A stretch of 64,000 nucleotides of DNA, taken from contig DYBN01000027.1 of the NCBI GenBank assembly GCA_019418605.1, positions 7,638 through 71,637 of the forward strand. Direction: 5' to 3'. The translations under genes and the position numbers were made by a program. This stretch comes from Sutterella sp. (GTDB lineage Bacteria > Pseudomonadota > Gammaproteobacteria > Burkholderiales > Burkholderiaceae_F). Below are positions 26,829 to 36,140 of this stretch, piece after piece (positions within the stretch are counted from its first letter, which is position 1; each line of letters starts with the position of its first letter). The notes beneath the pieces are model-generated. The model saw only the letters and a list, made by a program, of their open reading frames with translations. It did no database searches and was not told where the DNA came from.

Positions 26829-26860
26829 GAAAAGTTCCGTGCGCTTCGCACGGGCTTTTC
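26829..26860 (+). terminator. terminator hairpin after flavoprotein gene
   Basis: GAAAAG..CCGTGCG pairs with CGCACGG.CTTTTC around CTT, ten bases after the stop codon. The T-run lies in the right arm. Confidence 0.6.
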
Positions 26861-26923
26861 AAGCAAACGCTAAGCGGCGCATCGAAGGCTTTTGACGCCC
26901 TCAATGCGCCCCTTTTTCGAAAG

Positions 26924-26975
26924 CCCCTTGAGAGTCCCTTGCGAGTCCCTTGCCGGGCGCTCTCAAGGGGTTTTT
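26924..26975 (+). terminator. second intrinsic terminator
   Basis: Perfect 11-base arms, CCCCTTGAGAG and CTCTCAAGGGG, are followed directly by TTTTT. The loop contains two copies of GAGTCCCTTG. It closes the plus-strand transcript before the convergent kinase gene. Confidence 0.8.
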
Positions 26976-27009
26976 GCCGCGGAGCTCCCCTGACGGAAAT
27001 CCGGTGCGG

Positions 27010-27885
27010 CTAGCGGCGGGAGCCGGGCGCCGCGTCGTTTAAAAGTTCAATGAGCCTGCCAAGGCGCGGCTCAAGCGCCACGCCCTCGCGCCTGTCTCCT
27101 GCGCAACTGCGGGAGTATTCGATGACGTCGCTTGCAAACGTCGTGGCAAGGTGGGCTGCCTGGGCGAGGCTCGCGCCGCGCAGCAGCGCTCCCGTGAGAA
27201 CGCTCGTGAAAAGGTCGCCCGTGCCGCAGGTTGAAAAGTCAATGCGGGGCACTTCCACTTCAAAAAACTCTCCCGTTGCGCCGTCCAGGCTTGCGACCTT
27301 GATGCGGTTGCCGGCTGCGGGCACGCTCGTGATGACGGCTTGTCGGGCGCCAAGGGCTAGGAGCGCCTCGAGCATGCCGCGCAGCTGCCGCGCCCCGGGG
27401 ACTTCTGCGCAGCTCTTTGGATCAATGCCAAGGAGCAGGCAGGCTTCCGTGAAATTGGGCGTCGTCACCGTGGCCTGCGCCACGAGCGAGCGCATCTCGT
27501 CGACGAAATCGGGCGAAAAGACCGGATAGAGCTCTCCGTCGTCGCCCATGGCCGGGTCGACCACCATGAGCGTGTCCTTTGAGGCAAAGCGGCGCAGGGC
27601 GTCCTTGACGACGGCTATTTGCCCAGCGTCGGCAAGAAACCCGCTGTAGAGCGCGTCGTAGGAGAGCCCGAGCGCCTGCCATTTGTCCATGAAGGAGGCC
27701 ATCTGCGCCGTGAAGTCCGTGAAGTGAAAAGACCCGTAGGTGAGGTTGTTTGAAAACCATGCCGTTGGAAACGGACAGACCTGCACGCCCATGGCCGAAA
27801 TGACGGGAATGGCCGCCGTGAGCGAGCATCGGCCGAAGGAGCACAGATCGTGAATGGCAAGAACGCGTTTGGGTGAAGTCGGCAT
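27010..27885 (-). CDS. pyridoxamine kinase-like protein (ribokinase family)
   Basis: A 291-residue PfkB/ribokinase-fold kinase of the PdxK/PdxY group, which phosphorylates B6 vitamers in salvage. Signature segments are KRVLAIHDLCSFGRCSL at the N-terminus, VVDPAMGDDGELY, and CGTGDLFTSVLTGALL with the catalytic aspartate. The start is placed at the ATG where family homology begins; an in-frame ATG at 27921 adds 12 unconserved residues. Neither has a clear Shine-Dalgarno. The gene stands alone. Confidence 0.82.
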   Translation of the reverse strand: MPTSPKRVLAIHDLCSFGRCSLTAAIPVISAMGVQVCPFPTAWFSNNLTYGSFHFTDFTAQMASFMDKWQALGLSYDALYSGFLADAGQIAVVKDALRRFASKDTLMVVDPAMGDDGELYPVFSPDFVDEMRSLVAQATVTTPNFTEACLLLGIDPKSCAEVPGARQLRGMLEALLALGARQAVITSVPAAGNRIKVASLDGATGEFFEVEVPRIDFSTCGTGDLFTSVLTGALLRGASLAQAAHLATTFASDVIEYSRSCAGDRREGVALEPRLGRLIELLNDAAPGSRR

Positions 27886-28052
27886 GAAAAAAGAGTCTGA
27901 TGCGTGAAAAAGAGCCTTCATTCTAGGCGGGCGGCGGGGCCGCGGCGCGCCCGGCCTGTTGCAGAGAGAGTTTGTTTGTCTGCAATTATTTATGAAAACT
28001 ATGAATTAAAAACCATGAAAAGAAAATATTTATCAAAAAAGCCTCTCGTTCC

Positions 28053-28058
28053 TACAAT
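28053..28058 (+). promoter_or_regulatory. -10-like TACAAT before the hydrolase
   Basis: CCTACAAT lies about 140 bases before the hydrolase start, at the end of an AT-rich stretch (27965-28050) between two divergent genes. The AT-rich stretch is unlike its surroundings and could bind a regulator. Confidence 0.4.
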
Positions 28059-28197
28059 GGATTGAACCGAGAAAGCGGCGCGCCCCAAGCTCCCGTTGGT
28101 TCTCGCTTTGTTTTCCCGAAGCGGCAGGCGGGCGCGATGCCGATGCGGCAGATCGCGGCGCGGCATCTCGTTTTGTTTTTTCTTGAAGGAGCACGCC

Positions 28198-29142
28198 ATG
28201 GCGTTCATGACACCAACCTATTACGAAGACGGCCGCAAGATTTCCTTTCCCAATCAGGGACTGAAGATGGCGGGGCTGCTGTTTGTGCCCGACGATTTTG
28301 ATGAAGCCAAGCGCTATCCCGCGGTTGTGGTCGCGCACCCCGGCGGCGGCGTCAAGGAGCAGGTGCCCTCTCTTTACGGGCGCCGTCTTGCGCGCTCGGG
28401 CTTTGTCGTGCTTGCCTTTGACGCCTCGCACCAGGGCGAAAGCGAAGGCCTGCCGCGGCACCTTGAAGACCCCTACGCCCGCGTTGAAGACATCCGCGCG
28501 GCCATCGACTGCCTCACGACCATGGCCTTCGTCGACCGCAGCCGCATCGGCGCCATGGGCATCTGCGCGGGCGCGGGCTACACCATGTACGCCGTGCAAA
28601 ACGACATGCGCATCAAGGCGGCCGCGGGCGTGTGCACGTGGAACACGGGCACCTGGATTCGCGACGGCTTCCCCTATCAGGGAAGAAATGCGTGCCTGAA
28701 GGCGGCGCTTGAAGCCGCGGCCGACGCCCGCACCAAGGACGCCAACGGCGAGGGGCCGGTCTATACGCACTTCGTGCCCGAGTCCGAGGCGGACTTCACC
28801 GAGGACACGCCGCAGATCATGAAGGACGCGAGCAACTACTACAAGACCGAGCGCTGCAGCTATCCGACTTCCAAGAACTTGATGCTCGTGCAAAGCCTCG
28901 ACAGGCTTGCCACGTTCGACGCCTTTGCCTTCATCGACACGGTTGCGCCGCGCCCGCTGCTGTTTATCGTCGGCAGCAAGGCCGACACGCGCCACTTCAC
29001 CGAGGACGCCTACAACCGCGCCAACGAGCCCAAGGAGCTTGTCGTGATCGAGGGCGCAAAGCACGTCGACCTCTACGATCAGGAGCCCTACGTCACGCAG
29101 GCTTTTGCCGCGCTTGAGGCGTTTTTCAAAAAGAACCTGTAG
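28198..29142 (+). CDS. alpha/beta hydrolase, dienelactone hydrolase type
   Basis: A 314-residue single-domain alpha/beta hydrolase. The nucleophile elbow reads MGICAGAGYT, with Cys in place of Ser as in dienelactone hydrolase; the acid may be in GSKADTRHF and the histidine in GAKHVDLYD. It resembles E. coli YcjY-type proteins of unknown substrate. The ATG behind TTGAAGGAGCACGCC is chosen over the longer reading from 28096. No signal peptide. It is monocistronic as far as can be seen. Confidence 0.8.
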   Translation: MAFMTPTYYEDGRKISFPNQGLKMAGLLFVPDDFDEAKRYPAVVVAHPGGGVKEQVPSLYGRRLARSGFVVLAFDASHQGESEGLPRHLEDPYARVEDIRAAIDCLTTMAFVDRSRIGAMGICAGAGYTMYAVQNDMRIKAAAGVCTWNTGTWIRDGFPYQGRNACLKAALEAAADARTKDANGEGPVYTHFVPESEADFTEDTPQIMKDASNYYKTERCSYPTSKNLMLVQSLDRLATFDAFAFIDTVAPRPLLFIVGSKADTRHFTEDAYNRANEPKELVVIEGAKHVDLYDQEPYVTQAFAALEAFFKKNL

Positions 29143-29198
29143 TCCGAACAGCAGGTTTGAGACGAGGCGAGGAAAAACCTTTTGCACTCTGCCTGGCG

Positions 29199-29228
29199 CT
29201 TGGATGTACAGTTGCCTGTACATCCAAG
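29199..29228. promoter_or_regulatory. long palindromic operator before the antitoxin
   Basis: CTTGGATGTACAG and CTGTACATCCAAG are perfect 13-base inverted arms around TTGC; with one mismatch the pairing extends by four more bases on each side. It lies 34 bases before the antitoxin ATG and has no T-tract, so an operator bound by the antitoxin (conditional autoregulation) fits better than a terminator. Confidence 0.75.
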
Positions 29229-29262
29229 TGCCGGTGCACACAGAACCAAGAGGCGTACTCCG

Positions 29263-29484
29263 ATGCTCGAAAAAACCTTGTCTGAAGCAAGAAGGGAGCT
29301 GTCGCGCCTTGTTGCCGATTGCGCCAAGAATGACGTCACCGTCATCACGGTGCGCGGCAAGCCGGCTGCCTATTTGATTTCACCTGCCCGGTACGATTCG
29401 CTGAAAAGCGCGGCTCTCGAAAAAGAAATGGAGCCGATCTTTAACGAGTTCGATTCTCTGTTCAAGGCATTGTCGGACAAGTGA
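29263..29484 (+). CDS. Phd/YefM-type antitoxin
   Basis: A 73-residue antitoxin. The N-terminal DNA-binding region (SEARRELSRLVADC, VTVITVRGKPAAYLISPARYDSL) is the Phd/YefM fold, and the C-terminal EPIFNEFDSLFKALSDK resembles the Phd tail that covers Doc. It would repress its own promoter through the palindrome just upstream. The downstream toxin overlaps it by four bases (GTGA) but is degenerate. Confidence 0.85.
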   Translation: MLEKTLSEARRELSRLVADCAKNDVTVITVRGKPAAYLISPARYDSLKSAALEKEMEPIFNEFDSLFKALSDK

Positions 29485-29738
29485 ATCATGTCTTGCCGCA
29501 GGAGGTTCTGACGATTCACGATCTGGTGCTGCGCCGCTACGGCGTTGGCCCCTGCAAGAGGCCCGACCTCGAAGAGGTTGCCGACAAGGCAGCCTCAGAC
29601 CAGCCGACGGCTTCTGAACTCGCCCGAATACCTCAGATCCTGCTTCACGAATTAACTTTTCCTTTCCGTAAAAAGAGGCTTGGCAAAGGGCGCTGCCGAG
29701 TGCGGTTTGTCTCGGAATTTGATTATCTTCGGGTATAG
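29481..29738 (+). pseudogene. truncated Doc-type (Fic fold) toxin
   Basis: The first 25 residues (VLPQEVLTIHDLVLRRYG) match the start of death-on-curing toxins, but the remaining 60 residues do not, and the Fic motif HxFxDGNKR is absent. Doc is about 125 residues; this reading frame ends at 85, and its 3' end runs into the convergent NlpC/P60 gene. GTG start overlaps the antitoxin stop. It is best read as the decayed remnant of a Phd-Doc module. Confidence 0.55.
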
Positions 29739-31117
29739 CGGCACGGCGTCAGCGCCCGGGGCGGGCTTTGGAAAAAGCCGTTTGTCTCAAGCGTTGTAAA
29801 GCAGGGGTCGTCGCCCGGCGCGGGAGCAAACCAATAGGCGCCCAGAAAGCGGCTTGCTTCGTAGGCTGAATACAGGGGCGAGGCCGGATCAAGGGAGGCG
29901 GCGTGCACCGAGCCAAGCGAATGGATAAAGTCGCCTGCGCCAAGCGAGAGCGCAACGTGCGCCACCCTGGCCTGGCCCGTCTCGCTGCGGGTGCCGAAGG
30001 CAAGAAGCGCTCCGGCGGGAATGGCTTTGAAGGGCTCGGTTTCAGGAAGGACAATGGGGCGGGCCGCGGCAATCTGCTGATCGGCGTCGCGCGGCACGAT
30101 GACGCCCGCCATGCGCCACAAAAGTGAAACAAAGCCCGAGCAGTCAAGCCCCGTGCTGCTCGTGCCGCCCCAAAGGTAGGAGGTGCCGGTGAGAGCCCGG
30201 GCTTCTTTGATCAAGGCGCGGACAAAGGGTTCGGGAGCTTCGGAGACATTGGAATTGCTGCTGTAGAGCGCCTTCCAAAGGCGCGCGAGTTCGCGCGCAT
30301 CTCTGACCTTGCCGCCCTCAACAAAGCCCTCGCGCCCGTCGGGGAGCTGCACGCGCAGCAGACCGTCTGCGCTTTTGCCCGAAATACGGCGCACTAAACC
30401 GGCTGCGGGCACGGGCGAGATGATGGCTCCCTTGGCGTCTTTGACAAGCGCTTCGCGCGAAGTGACGCAAAGTTTGTCGGCGGCGTTCCATTCGGAGAGC
30501 TTATCTGCCGTCATGCGCACGATCTGCATGTCGTGCACCCAGCCCAGGTATCCGTCCGGAGTCTGCACGCGCCAGAAGGCGCCCGAATTCTGCAGCACCC
30601 GCAGGGGCGTTCCCATCAGGGCCTGCGTGAGCGTGCTTGCTGAAAACGCAGGACGCGCAAGAAGGCTTGCCGCGGGGACGCCGGCAAGCGCCCAGCTGCG
30701 GGCGCCGACCTTTTCATCGTCGTCGGGCAAAAGCCGCACGTCGATGCTAGCCGTGAGTTCGCCGGCTGCGGCAGCGCGCCGCAGTGCGGCCAGCCCCCCG
30801 GGGCTGTCGGTAAAGCCTGAGACGACAAAGCCGCGAGGCTCACGTTTGACGTCAATCTCCCAGAGCACAAGCCGCTTGTCGGGCGCCCAGGCGAGCTCAA
30901 GGGCGGCGAGCTTCTCTGCGAGCAGGGTCTGCGCCGCGGCAGGGGGCAAGACGCCTTCCTGCCGCACCTCTTGCTGTGGGTAGGGAGCTGGCGCGGTCAC
31001 GGGGCCGGCGCAGGCGACGTCGCCGCAGGCGAGGGCGGCAAGAAGCGCAAGGCAGCCCGCCCGGCAGGCGACAAGTCCGCCGGCGCGAAGGCGCTTTGGG
31101 AGACGGGAGCCCGGCAC
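29723..31117 (-). CDS. exported NlpC/P60 peptidoglycan hydrolase with SH3 domains
   Basis: A 464-residue exported protein. A signal peptide ending in GDVACAG is followed by a region with two SH3-like cell-wall binding domains (ALMGTPLRVLQNSGAFWRVQ and the DAKGAIISPV segment) and a C-terminal NlpC/P60 domain with catalytic Cys in LDCSGFVSLLW and histidines in VAHVALSLG and DFIHSLGS. The family cleaves D-Glu/meso-DAP bonds in peptidoglycan stems. Start is set at GTG behind GCAGGAAGCGCC, just after the galE stop; the open frame reaches 31192 but would overlap galE. Confidence 0.87.
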   Translation of the reverse strand: MPGSRLPKRLRAGGLVACRAGCLALLAALACGDVACAGPVTAPAPYPQQEVRQEGVLPPAAAQTLLAEKLAALELAWAPDKRLVLWEIDVKREPRGFVVSGFTDSPGGLAALRRAAAAGELTASIDVRLLPDDDEKVGARSWALAGVPAASLLARPAFSASTLTQALMGTPLRVLQNSGAFWRVQTPDGYLGWVHDMQIVRMTADKLSEWNAADKLCVTSREALVKDAKGAIISPVPAAGLVRRISGKSADGLLRVQLPDGREGFVEGGKVRDARELARLWKALYSSNSNVSEAPEPFVRALIKEARALTGTSYLWGGTSSTGLDCSGFVSLLWRMAGVIVPRDADQQIAAARPIVLPETEPFKAIPAGALLAFGTRSETGQARVAHVALSLGAGDFIHSLGSVHAASLDPASPLYSAYEASRFLGAYWFAPAPGDDPCFTTLETNGFFQSPPRALTPCRYTRR

Positions 31118-31137
31118 GGCGCTTCCTGCGCGAGCCG

Positions 31138-32154
31138 TCAGGCGTGCTTTTCTTGCGAGAGGCGCTGCTGGAAGTTCCAGGCCGTCTCGCACATGTTTTC
31201 AAGCCCGAGCTGCGCCTTCCAGCCCAGCACTTTCTCGGCCTTGGAGGGATCGGCCCAGTTGGCGGCGATATCGCCCGCGCGCCGCGGCGCGATGCGGTAG
31301 GCGATGGGGCGGCCGCAGGCCTTTTCAAAGGCGTGAATGATCTCAAGCACGCTGTAGCCTCTGCCCGTGCCGAGATTGACGGCGTCCCAGCCGCGCCGGC
31401 CGCAGGCGTAGGGCAGGGCAAGCGCGTGGCCGCGCGCGAGGTCCATCACGTGGATGTAGTCGCGCACGCCGGTGCCGTCCGGCGTCGGGTAGTCGTTGCC
31501 AAAGACATTGACTTCCTTTAATTCGCCCGCGGCAACGCGCGCGACGTAGGGCAGCAGATTGTTGGGAATGCCGTTGGGGTTTTCGCCGATCAATCCCGAA
31601 GGATGCGCGCCGATCGGATTGAAGTAGCGCAGGCACACGGCCGAGAACGTCTCGTCGGCCGCGCACAGATCGGCCAGAATCCGCTCGATCATGAGCTTGG
31701 TGCGCCCGTAGGGGTTGGTGACGCCGCCCACGGGGTGCTCTTCGGTGAGGGGAAGCTTTTGCGGCGTGCCGTACACGGTCGAGGAGCTCGAAAAGATCAT
31801 CGTGCGGCAGCCCGCTTCCTGCATGGCCTCAAGCAGCGTCACGGTGCCCGCCACATTGTTGTCGTAGTAGGCAAGGGGCTTGACGCAGCTCTCGCCCACG
31901 GCCTTGAGGCCCGCAAAGTGAATGACGGCTTCAACGGCGTTGTCTTCAAGAATCGCGCGCATGGCCGCCTTGTCGCGGATGTCGTTTTGATAAAAGCGCG
32001 GCCGTCTGCCGCAGATCGCTTCAATGGCGTCGAGCGTCTTGATCGAACTGTTGCAGAGGTTGTCGCAGATGACGACGTCGTGGCCTTCTTCGAGGAGAGT
32101 CACGGCCGTGTGGGAGCCGATGAATCCGGCTGCGCCGGTTAAAAGTACATGCAT
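31138..32154 (-). CDS. galE: UDP-glucose 4-epimerase
   Basis: A 338-residue GalE, the same length as the E. coli enzyme when started at MHVLLTGAAGFIGSH. The Rossmann motif GAAGFIGSH, the SSSSTVYG serine and the YGRTKLMIE catalytic Tyr/Lys pair are present. It interconverts UDP-glucose and UDP-galactose for surface polysaccharides. An upstream in-frame ATG at 32184 is not supported by homology. The NlpC/P60 gene follows 20 bases downstream on the same strand. Confidence 0.95.
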   Translation of the reverse strand: MHVLLTGAAGFIGSHTAVTLLEEGHDVVICDNLCNSSIKTLDAIEAICGRRPRFYQNDIRDKAAMRAILEDNAVEAVIHFAGLKAVGESCVKPLAYYDNNVAGTVTLLEAMQEAGCRTMIFSSSSTVYGTPQKLPLTEEHPVGGVTNPYGRTKLMIERILADLCAADETFSAVCLRYFNPIGAHPSGLIGENPNGIPNNLLPYVARVAAGELKEVNVFGNDYPTPDGTGVRDYIHVMDLARGHALALPYACGRRGWDAVNLGTGRGYSVLEIIHAFEKACGRPIAYRIAPRRAGDIAANWADPSKAEKVLGWKAQLGLENMCETAWNFQQRLSQEKHA

Positions 32155-32226
32155 GGGTGCGAAAGAAACCAAAAGCGAAAACAAAAAGGAGGGCGGCGGG
32201 GGTGTTTTTAAGAGGGCCTTTCTCCC

Positions 32227-33006
32227 TTAAAAGCGCGGCATACGGCCTTCCATGAAGGCCGCGCAGGCCTCTTTTGCCTCGGGACTGCGCTGCAGGGCCG
32301 CGTAGCTTTGCTCTTCCCTGCGCCAGCTCTCGGAAAGGGGCGCCTCGCGCGCCTGCACCAGGAGCGCCTTTGCGGCCTGCACGGCGGCGGGCGACAGCCT
32401 TGCGAGGCGCTCAACGCGCGCCTCGGTTTGCCTGCGCACCTCTTCTTCGGGATAGATGCCGCTCAAAAGCCGCATCTCAAGGGCTTCCTGCGCGCTGATG
32501 GGCTCGGAGAGAAGAATCTTTTCGGCCGCCTTGTGGCAGCCCCCTTGTGAGAGCGCAAGGAAAACCGTGCCAAAGCGCGGCGTCAGGCCAAGGGCGGTTG
32601 ACGGAATGGAAAAAAGCGCCCGGGGCGAGGCGTAGACGAGGTCGCAGTAGTAGAGCATCGTCACGGCAAGTCCCACGGCCGGGCCTTCGACGCAGGCCGC
32701 AACGGGCTTGGTGCAGGAGGCAAGAGAGGCGATCATGCGCGCCTGAGGGGACAACTGCGAGCTGTTTGTATTTGTTTGAGAGCTTTGCTCGGGAGACTCT
32801 TTGAGCTCTTCGGCAAGATCGGCTCCCGCGCTAAAAATGCCGGGCTGCGCCGCAAGCAGCACGGCGCGGATGTCGGGCTCGCGCGAGGCTTTTTCAAAGG
32901 CCTCCGAGAGCTCTGCAAGCAGCGCCGCATCGAGCGTGTTGCGCCGCTGCGGGCTTGAGATTTCAAGGGTGAGCACGTGCTCCTTGAGCGTTTCAATCAG
33001 GGGCAT
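32227..33006 (-). CDS. enoyl-CoA hydratase/isomerase family protein
   Basis: A 259-residue crotonase-fold protein. The oxyanion-hole regions FSAGADLAEEL and VEGPAVGLAVTML are present, but the usual catalytic glutamates of enoyl-CoA hydratase are replaced (STALGLTPRFGTVF), so a delta3,delta2-enoyl-CoA isomerase or another acyl-CoA reaction is more likely than hydration. AAGGACACCGACCTC precedes the ATG. It lies downstream of the Pat-type acyl-CoA synthetase gene on the same strand. Confidence 0.8.
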   Translation of the reverse strand: MPLIETLKEHVLTLEISSPQRRNTLDAALLAELSEAFEKASREPDIRAVLLAAQPGIFSAGADLAEELKESPEQSSQTNTNSSQLSPQARMIASLASCTKPVAACVEGPAVGLAVTMLYYCDLVYASPRALFSIPSTALGLTPRFGTVFLALSQGGCHKAAEKILLSEPISAQEALEMRLLSGIYPEEEVRRQTEARVERLARLSPAAVQAAKALLVQAREAPLSESWRREEQSYAALQRSPEAKEACAAFMEGRMPRF

Positions 33007-33110
33007 GAGGTCGGTGTCCTTAAAGAACAAGAGACGGAAGGGCCGCTTTTGCAAAAGGCTTCAAAGCGAAAAAAGAAAAGCGGCGCAAACAATTCAAACT
33101 TCAAAGCTTC

Positions 33111-35804
33111 TCAGGCGGCGCCTTTTTGCGGCGCGAGGGCAAGCTCGTAGATGAGCATGTTGGCGTCCTGCGGGCAGTCGCTTGCCCGATAGCCGCGCGC
33201 GGTCATAAAGGCCGCCATGGCGTCGTTGCCCTTGAGCACAAAGCCCGCAATCGAGGTGCAGCCGCGGCTGCGGGCTTCGGCTTCAAGCGCTTCCATCAGG
33301 GCGCTGCCAAGGCCTGCGCGCTGATAGGCGTCTTCGACAATGATGCCGAATTCGGCGCGCCTTGAGCCCGGCGCAACAAAGATGCGTCCGACGGCGTGAA
33401 TCTCCGGTCCGACGCGGCTGTTGTCGACGATGACGCGCGCCGACTCCCGGTCCTGGTCGATCTGGGTGAAGTCGATGATTTCGTCGTCGGTGACCTCGCG
33501 GGCGCTCTTGTGCAGCCGCATGCGGGCGGTCTTTTCCGAGACGCGCGACAAAAAGCGCTTGTGCGCGGCAAAGTCGTCGGGCCGGATGCTGCGCAGCCGC
33601 ATGAGTCCGGAGCGGGTCGTAAAGTCGCGGTCGACGGCGGGCGCAGGCGCAATGAGCATGTGCGAGTAGCGCGAGTCGGGCGAAGACTGCCGCGCGCACA
33701 GGCACACCGAAGAGTCAAGCGCCGTGATGCCGTTTTCATCGGCAAAGACCGGGTTGACGATGACTTCGGCCACGGCCGGGATTTCGCTCATAAGGCTCGA
33801 GAGCTTGAGCAAAACGCCCTCGAGCGCCCCGGGCGCCACGGGCGGCATGCCGCGAAAGCGCCCGAGCGAGGCGGCAATCGGGTGGCTCTTGATCAAGTCG
33901 CTTGCCATGGGCTCGGTGAGAGGAGCAATGCCGATTGCGGCCTGCGGGAAGATTTCCCCCGTGCGGCCTCCTGCGGCAAGGCTGATGACCGGGCCGAGAA
34001 CGGGATCGGTGTAGGCGCGAAGCGCCAACTCCCTTGCGTGAGGCGTCTCGGCCATCTTCTGCACGTAGACGCCCTCAAAGCGCGCCATGGGCGCGAGTTC
34101 CGCAAGGCGCTTTTGCATCTCGTGAAAGCCTTCGGCCACGGCCGACTCGGTCAAAACGTTTAAAAGGACGCCTCCCACGTCGGTTTTGTGCGCGATGCCG
34201 CGCGCTGAAAGCTTGAGCGCCACCGGAAAACCGATGCGGCGCGCGGCCGCCACGGCCGCCTCGGAGGTGGCGGCAAAGCTTGCCGGCAGAGAGCGGATGC
34301 CGAAGGCCGCGAGCAGCGTCGTGCTCTGCTCGTCGGTGAGCACGTGAAGGCCTCTTGCGCGCGCATCGGCAATGACGGTGCGCGCCACTTCAAGCTTGGC
34401 GTCGGTGTAGCAGCTGCCTTCCCGGGGCGCGGCGTGGCGCTTGTTTTTTAGTTCCACGCTCTTGACGAGTGCGGCGAAGGCCTGCGCGGCCAAATCCGGC
34501 GTGTTGATGCACGGCAGCCGGCAGCGCTTGAAGGCAAGCCGCGTGTCGGGGTCCGGCGCATCGGTGCTCCAGTTGACGATCACGGGCTTGAAGCTCTCGT
34601 CTGCGGCCTCGGCAATGAGCTGCACCGTGCGCGGCGTGCGCACGACGGCCGAGGGGGCAAGAGAGATCATCACGCCGTCGACGCCCTCTTCCTTGAGCGC
34701 AAGCTTGAGGGCGGCGCAAAAGCGCTCGGGCGTGGCGTCAGACCCCAGCGTCAGGGGATTGAGGATGGGGCTTGCTTCGCCGAGAAGCCCTCTGAGCTCT
34801 CGCTGCATGGCGGGCGAAAACTCCGCCAATTCGACGCCCGCAACGTCGCAGGCGTCGGCGCAGAGCGCCGCAAAGCCGATGCCGTTGGCAAGCACCGCAA
34901 GGCGCCTGCCGCGGGGCATTTTGCTGCAGCAAAACACTTCGAGCGCCGCGCAGAACTCTTCGACGCGCGTGCAGCGCACGGCGCCTGCGCGCGCAAGCGC
35001 CGCGTCAAACACCGCTTCGCTTCCCGGGACGACCGCCAGGTGGCTTGCGGTGACGCGCTCGGCGCTCGGGCCCCGCCCGGGCTTTAGGACGAGCACGGGT
35101 TTTTTGCGCGAGGCTGCGCGCACGGCCGATAAAAACGAGCGCGGGTGATAGAGCGTGTCGATTTGCAGCGCAATGATTTCCGTTTCCGGATCCTCGACGA
35201 AGAAGTCGATGATTTCGGCAAGCGTCACGTCGCTTTCAATGCCGCTTGAAATGATGCTCGAAAAGCCGACCGCGCCGTGCGAGGCAAAGTCAAGAATGCA
35301 GGCCGTGGCCGCTCCCGACTGGCTGATGAGCGCCACGGGCCCCGTTTCGGCCAGCTGCGGCCAGTAGCTCACGTTAAGCCCGATCGAGGGGCGCATGATG
35401 CCCATCGAAAAGGGGCCGATGAGCCTGATCCCGGCGCTTTGCGCATACTGCGTGATCTCCCTGCGCCAGAGCCTGTCGCGGGTGAAGGTGTCGTCGCCCG
35501 GGCAGAGCACGACGTTGGGAATGCCGAGCTTTTTGCATTCCTTCAAAAGCCCCAAGACGGTGCGCGCGGGCGTGGTGATCACGGCAAGGTCAATCTTTGC
35601 GGGCAGCTCCGAGAGCGAGGCCCAGCAGGGGGTGACGCCGATGTACTTGTACTTGGGATTGACGGGATAGGCCTCAAGTGCGCGGCGTCCGTTCATGACG
35701 CCGTTCCAGACGTAGGTGCCGCGGCTGCCCTCCCGGTCGCTTGCGCCGACGACGGCAACCGAGCGGGCGATGAAGGCCGACTTGAGCGAATGGGAAACTT
35801 CCAT
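33111..35804 (-). CDS. acyl-CoA synthetase (NDP-forming)/GNAT fusion, Pat-type lysine acetyltransferase
   Basis: An 897-residue fusion. The order is CoA-binding Rossmann domain (VAVVGASDREGSRG near residue 15), succinyl-CoA ligase-like domain (ISQSGAATACILDF), ATP-grasp domain (about residues 470-690) and a C-terminal GNAT domain (about 735-890, EDAYQRAGLGSALMEALE). This is the architecture of PatZ/YfiQ, which acetylates lysines of acetyl-CoA synthetase. Whether the synthetase half is active cannot be seen. No good Shine-Dalgarno before the ATG. Confidence 0.85.
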   Translation of the reverse strand: MEVSHSLKSAFIARSVAVVGASDREGSRGTYVWNGVMNGRRALEAYPVNPKYKYIGVTPCWASLSELPAKIDLAVITTPARTVLGLLKECKKLGIPNVVLCPGDDTFTRDRLWRREITQYAQSAGIRLIGPFSMGIMRPSIGLNVSYWPQLAETGPVALISQSGAATACILDFASHGAVGFSSIISSGIESDVTLAEIIDFFVEDPETEIIALQIDTLYHPRSFLSAVRAASRKKPVLVLKPGRGPSAERVTASHLAVVPGSEAVFDAALARAGAVRCTRVEEFCAALEVFCCSKMPRGRRLAVLANGIGFAALCADACDVAGVELAEFSPAMQRELRGLLGEASPILNPLTLGSDATPERFCAALKLALKEEGVDGVMISLAPSAVVRTPRTVQLIAEAADESFKPVIVNWSTDAPDPDTRLAFKRCRLPCINTPDLAAQAFAALVKSVELKNKRHAAPREGSCYTDAKLEVARTVIADARARGLHVLTDEQSTTLLAAFGIRSLPASFAATSEAAVAAARRIGFPVALKLSARGIAHKTDVGGVLLNVLTESAVAEGFHEMQKRLAELAPMARFEGVYVQKMAETPHARELALRAYTDPVLGPVISLAAGGRTGEIFPQAAIGIAPLTEPMASDLIKSHPIAASLGRFRGMPPVAPGALEGVLLKLSSLMSEIPAVAEVIVNPVFADENGITALDSSVCLCARQSSPDSRYSHMLIAPAPAVDRDFTTRSGLMRLRSIRPDDFAAHKRFLSRVSEKTARMRLHKSAREVTDDEIIDFTQIDQDRESARVIVDNSRVGPEIHAVGRIFVAPGSRRAEFGIIVEDAYQRAGLGSALMEALEAEARSRGCTSIAGFVLKGNDAMAAFMTARGYRASDCPQDANMLIYELALAPQKGAA

Positions 35805-36140
35805 GGATGCGAGAAATAGGCCGGGGAGATCATGAAATCGAATCGAGTCATGATTGTAGCGGCCTCGCCTGGCTGCGCTCGATGCGGGGCCAAAGCCTGC
35901 GGGCGGTGCGGGCGGAAAGTTTCTGCAGCTTCCCTGGCGCGTCTATTTGCCGCACGCAAAAGGAAAAAAAACTTCCCGAAGGGCTGCCGCAGGAATGCGG
36001 GCGGCGGCAACGGGAAGAAGAAAAGCGGAGTAGGAGAAAGGAAAAATAGTGAATGCACGCCGCACGCGCCGCCCCCGAAAGAGAGACAAGAGAAGAAAGG
36101 AGCGCGGGCGGCCTGCGCGGCGTGCGGGATGCTTGAGTTT
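35805..36140. other. gap between the Pat and DUF362 genes
   Basis: The 336 bases contain the TACAAT site above and a pair of perfect nine-base arms, GCACGCCGC at 36055-36063 and GCGGCGTGC at 36117-36125, followed on the minus strand by ATTCACTATTTTTCC: a possible long-loop terminator for the DUF362 gene. No reading frame is convincing. Confidence 0.45.
35853..35858 (-). promoter_or_regulatory. -10-like TACAAT before the Pat gene
   Basis: On the minus strand the site reads GCTACAATCATGA about 50 bases before the start, the same arrangement and even the same flanks (GGCCGCTACAAT) as the site at 4880. Confidence 0.45.
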
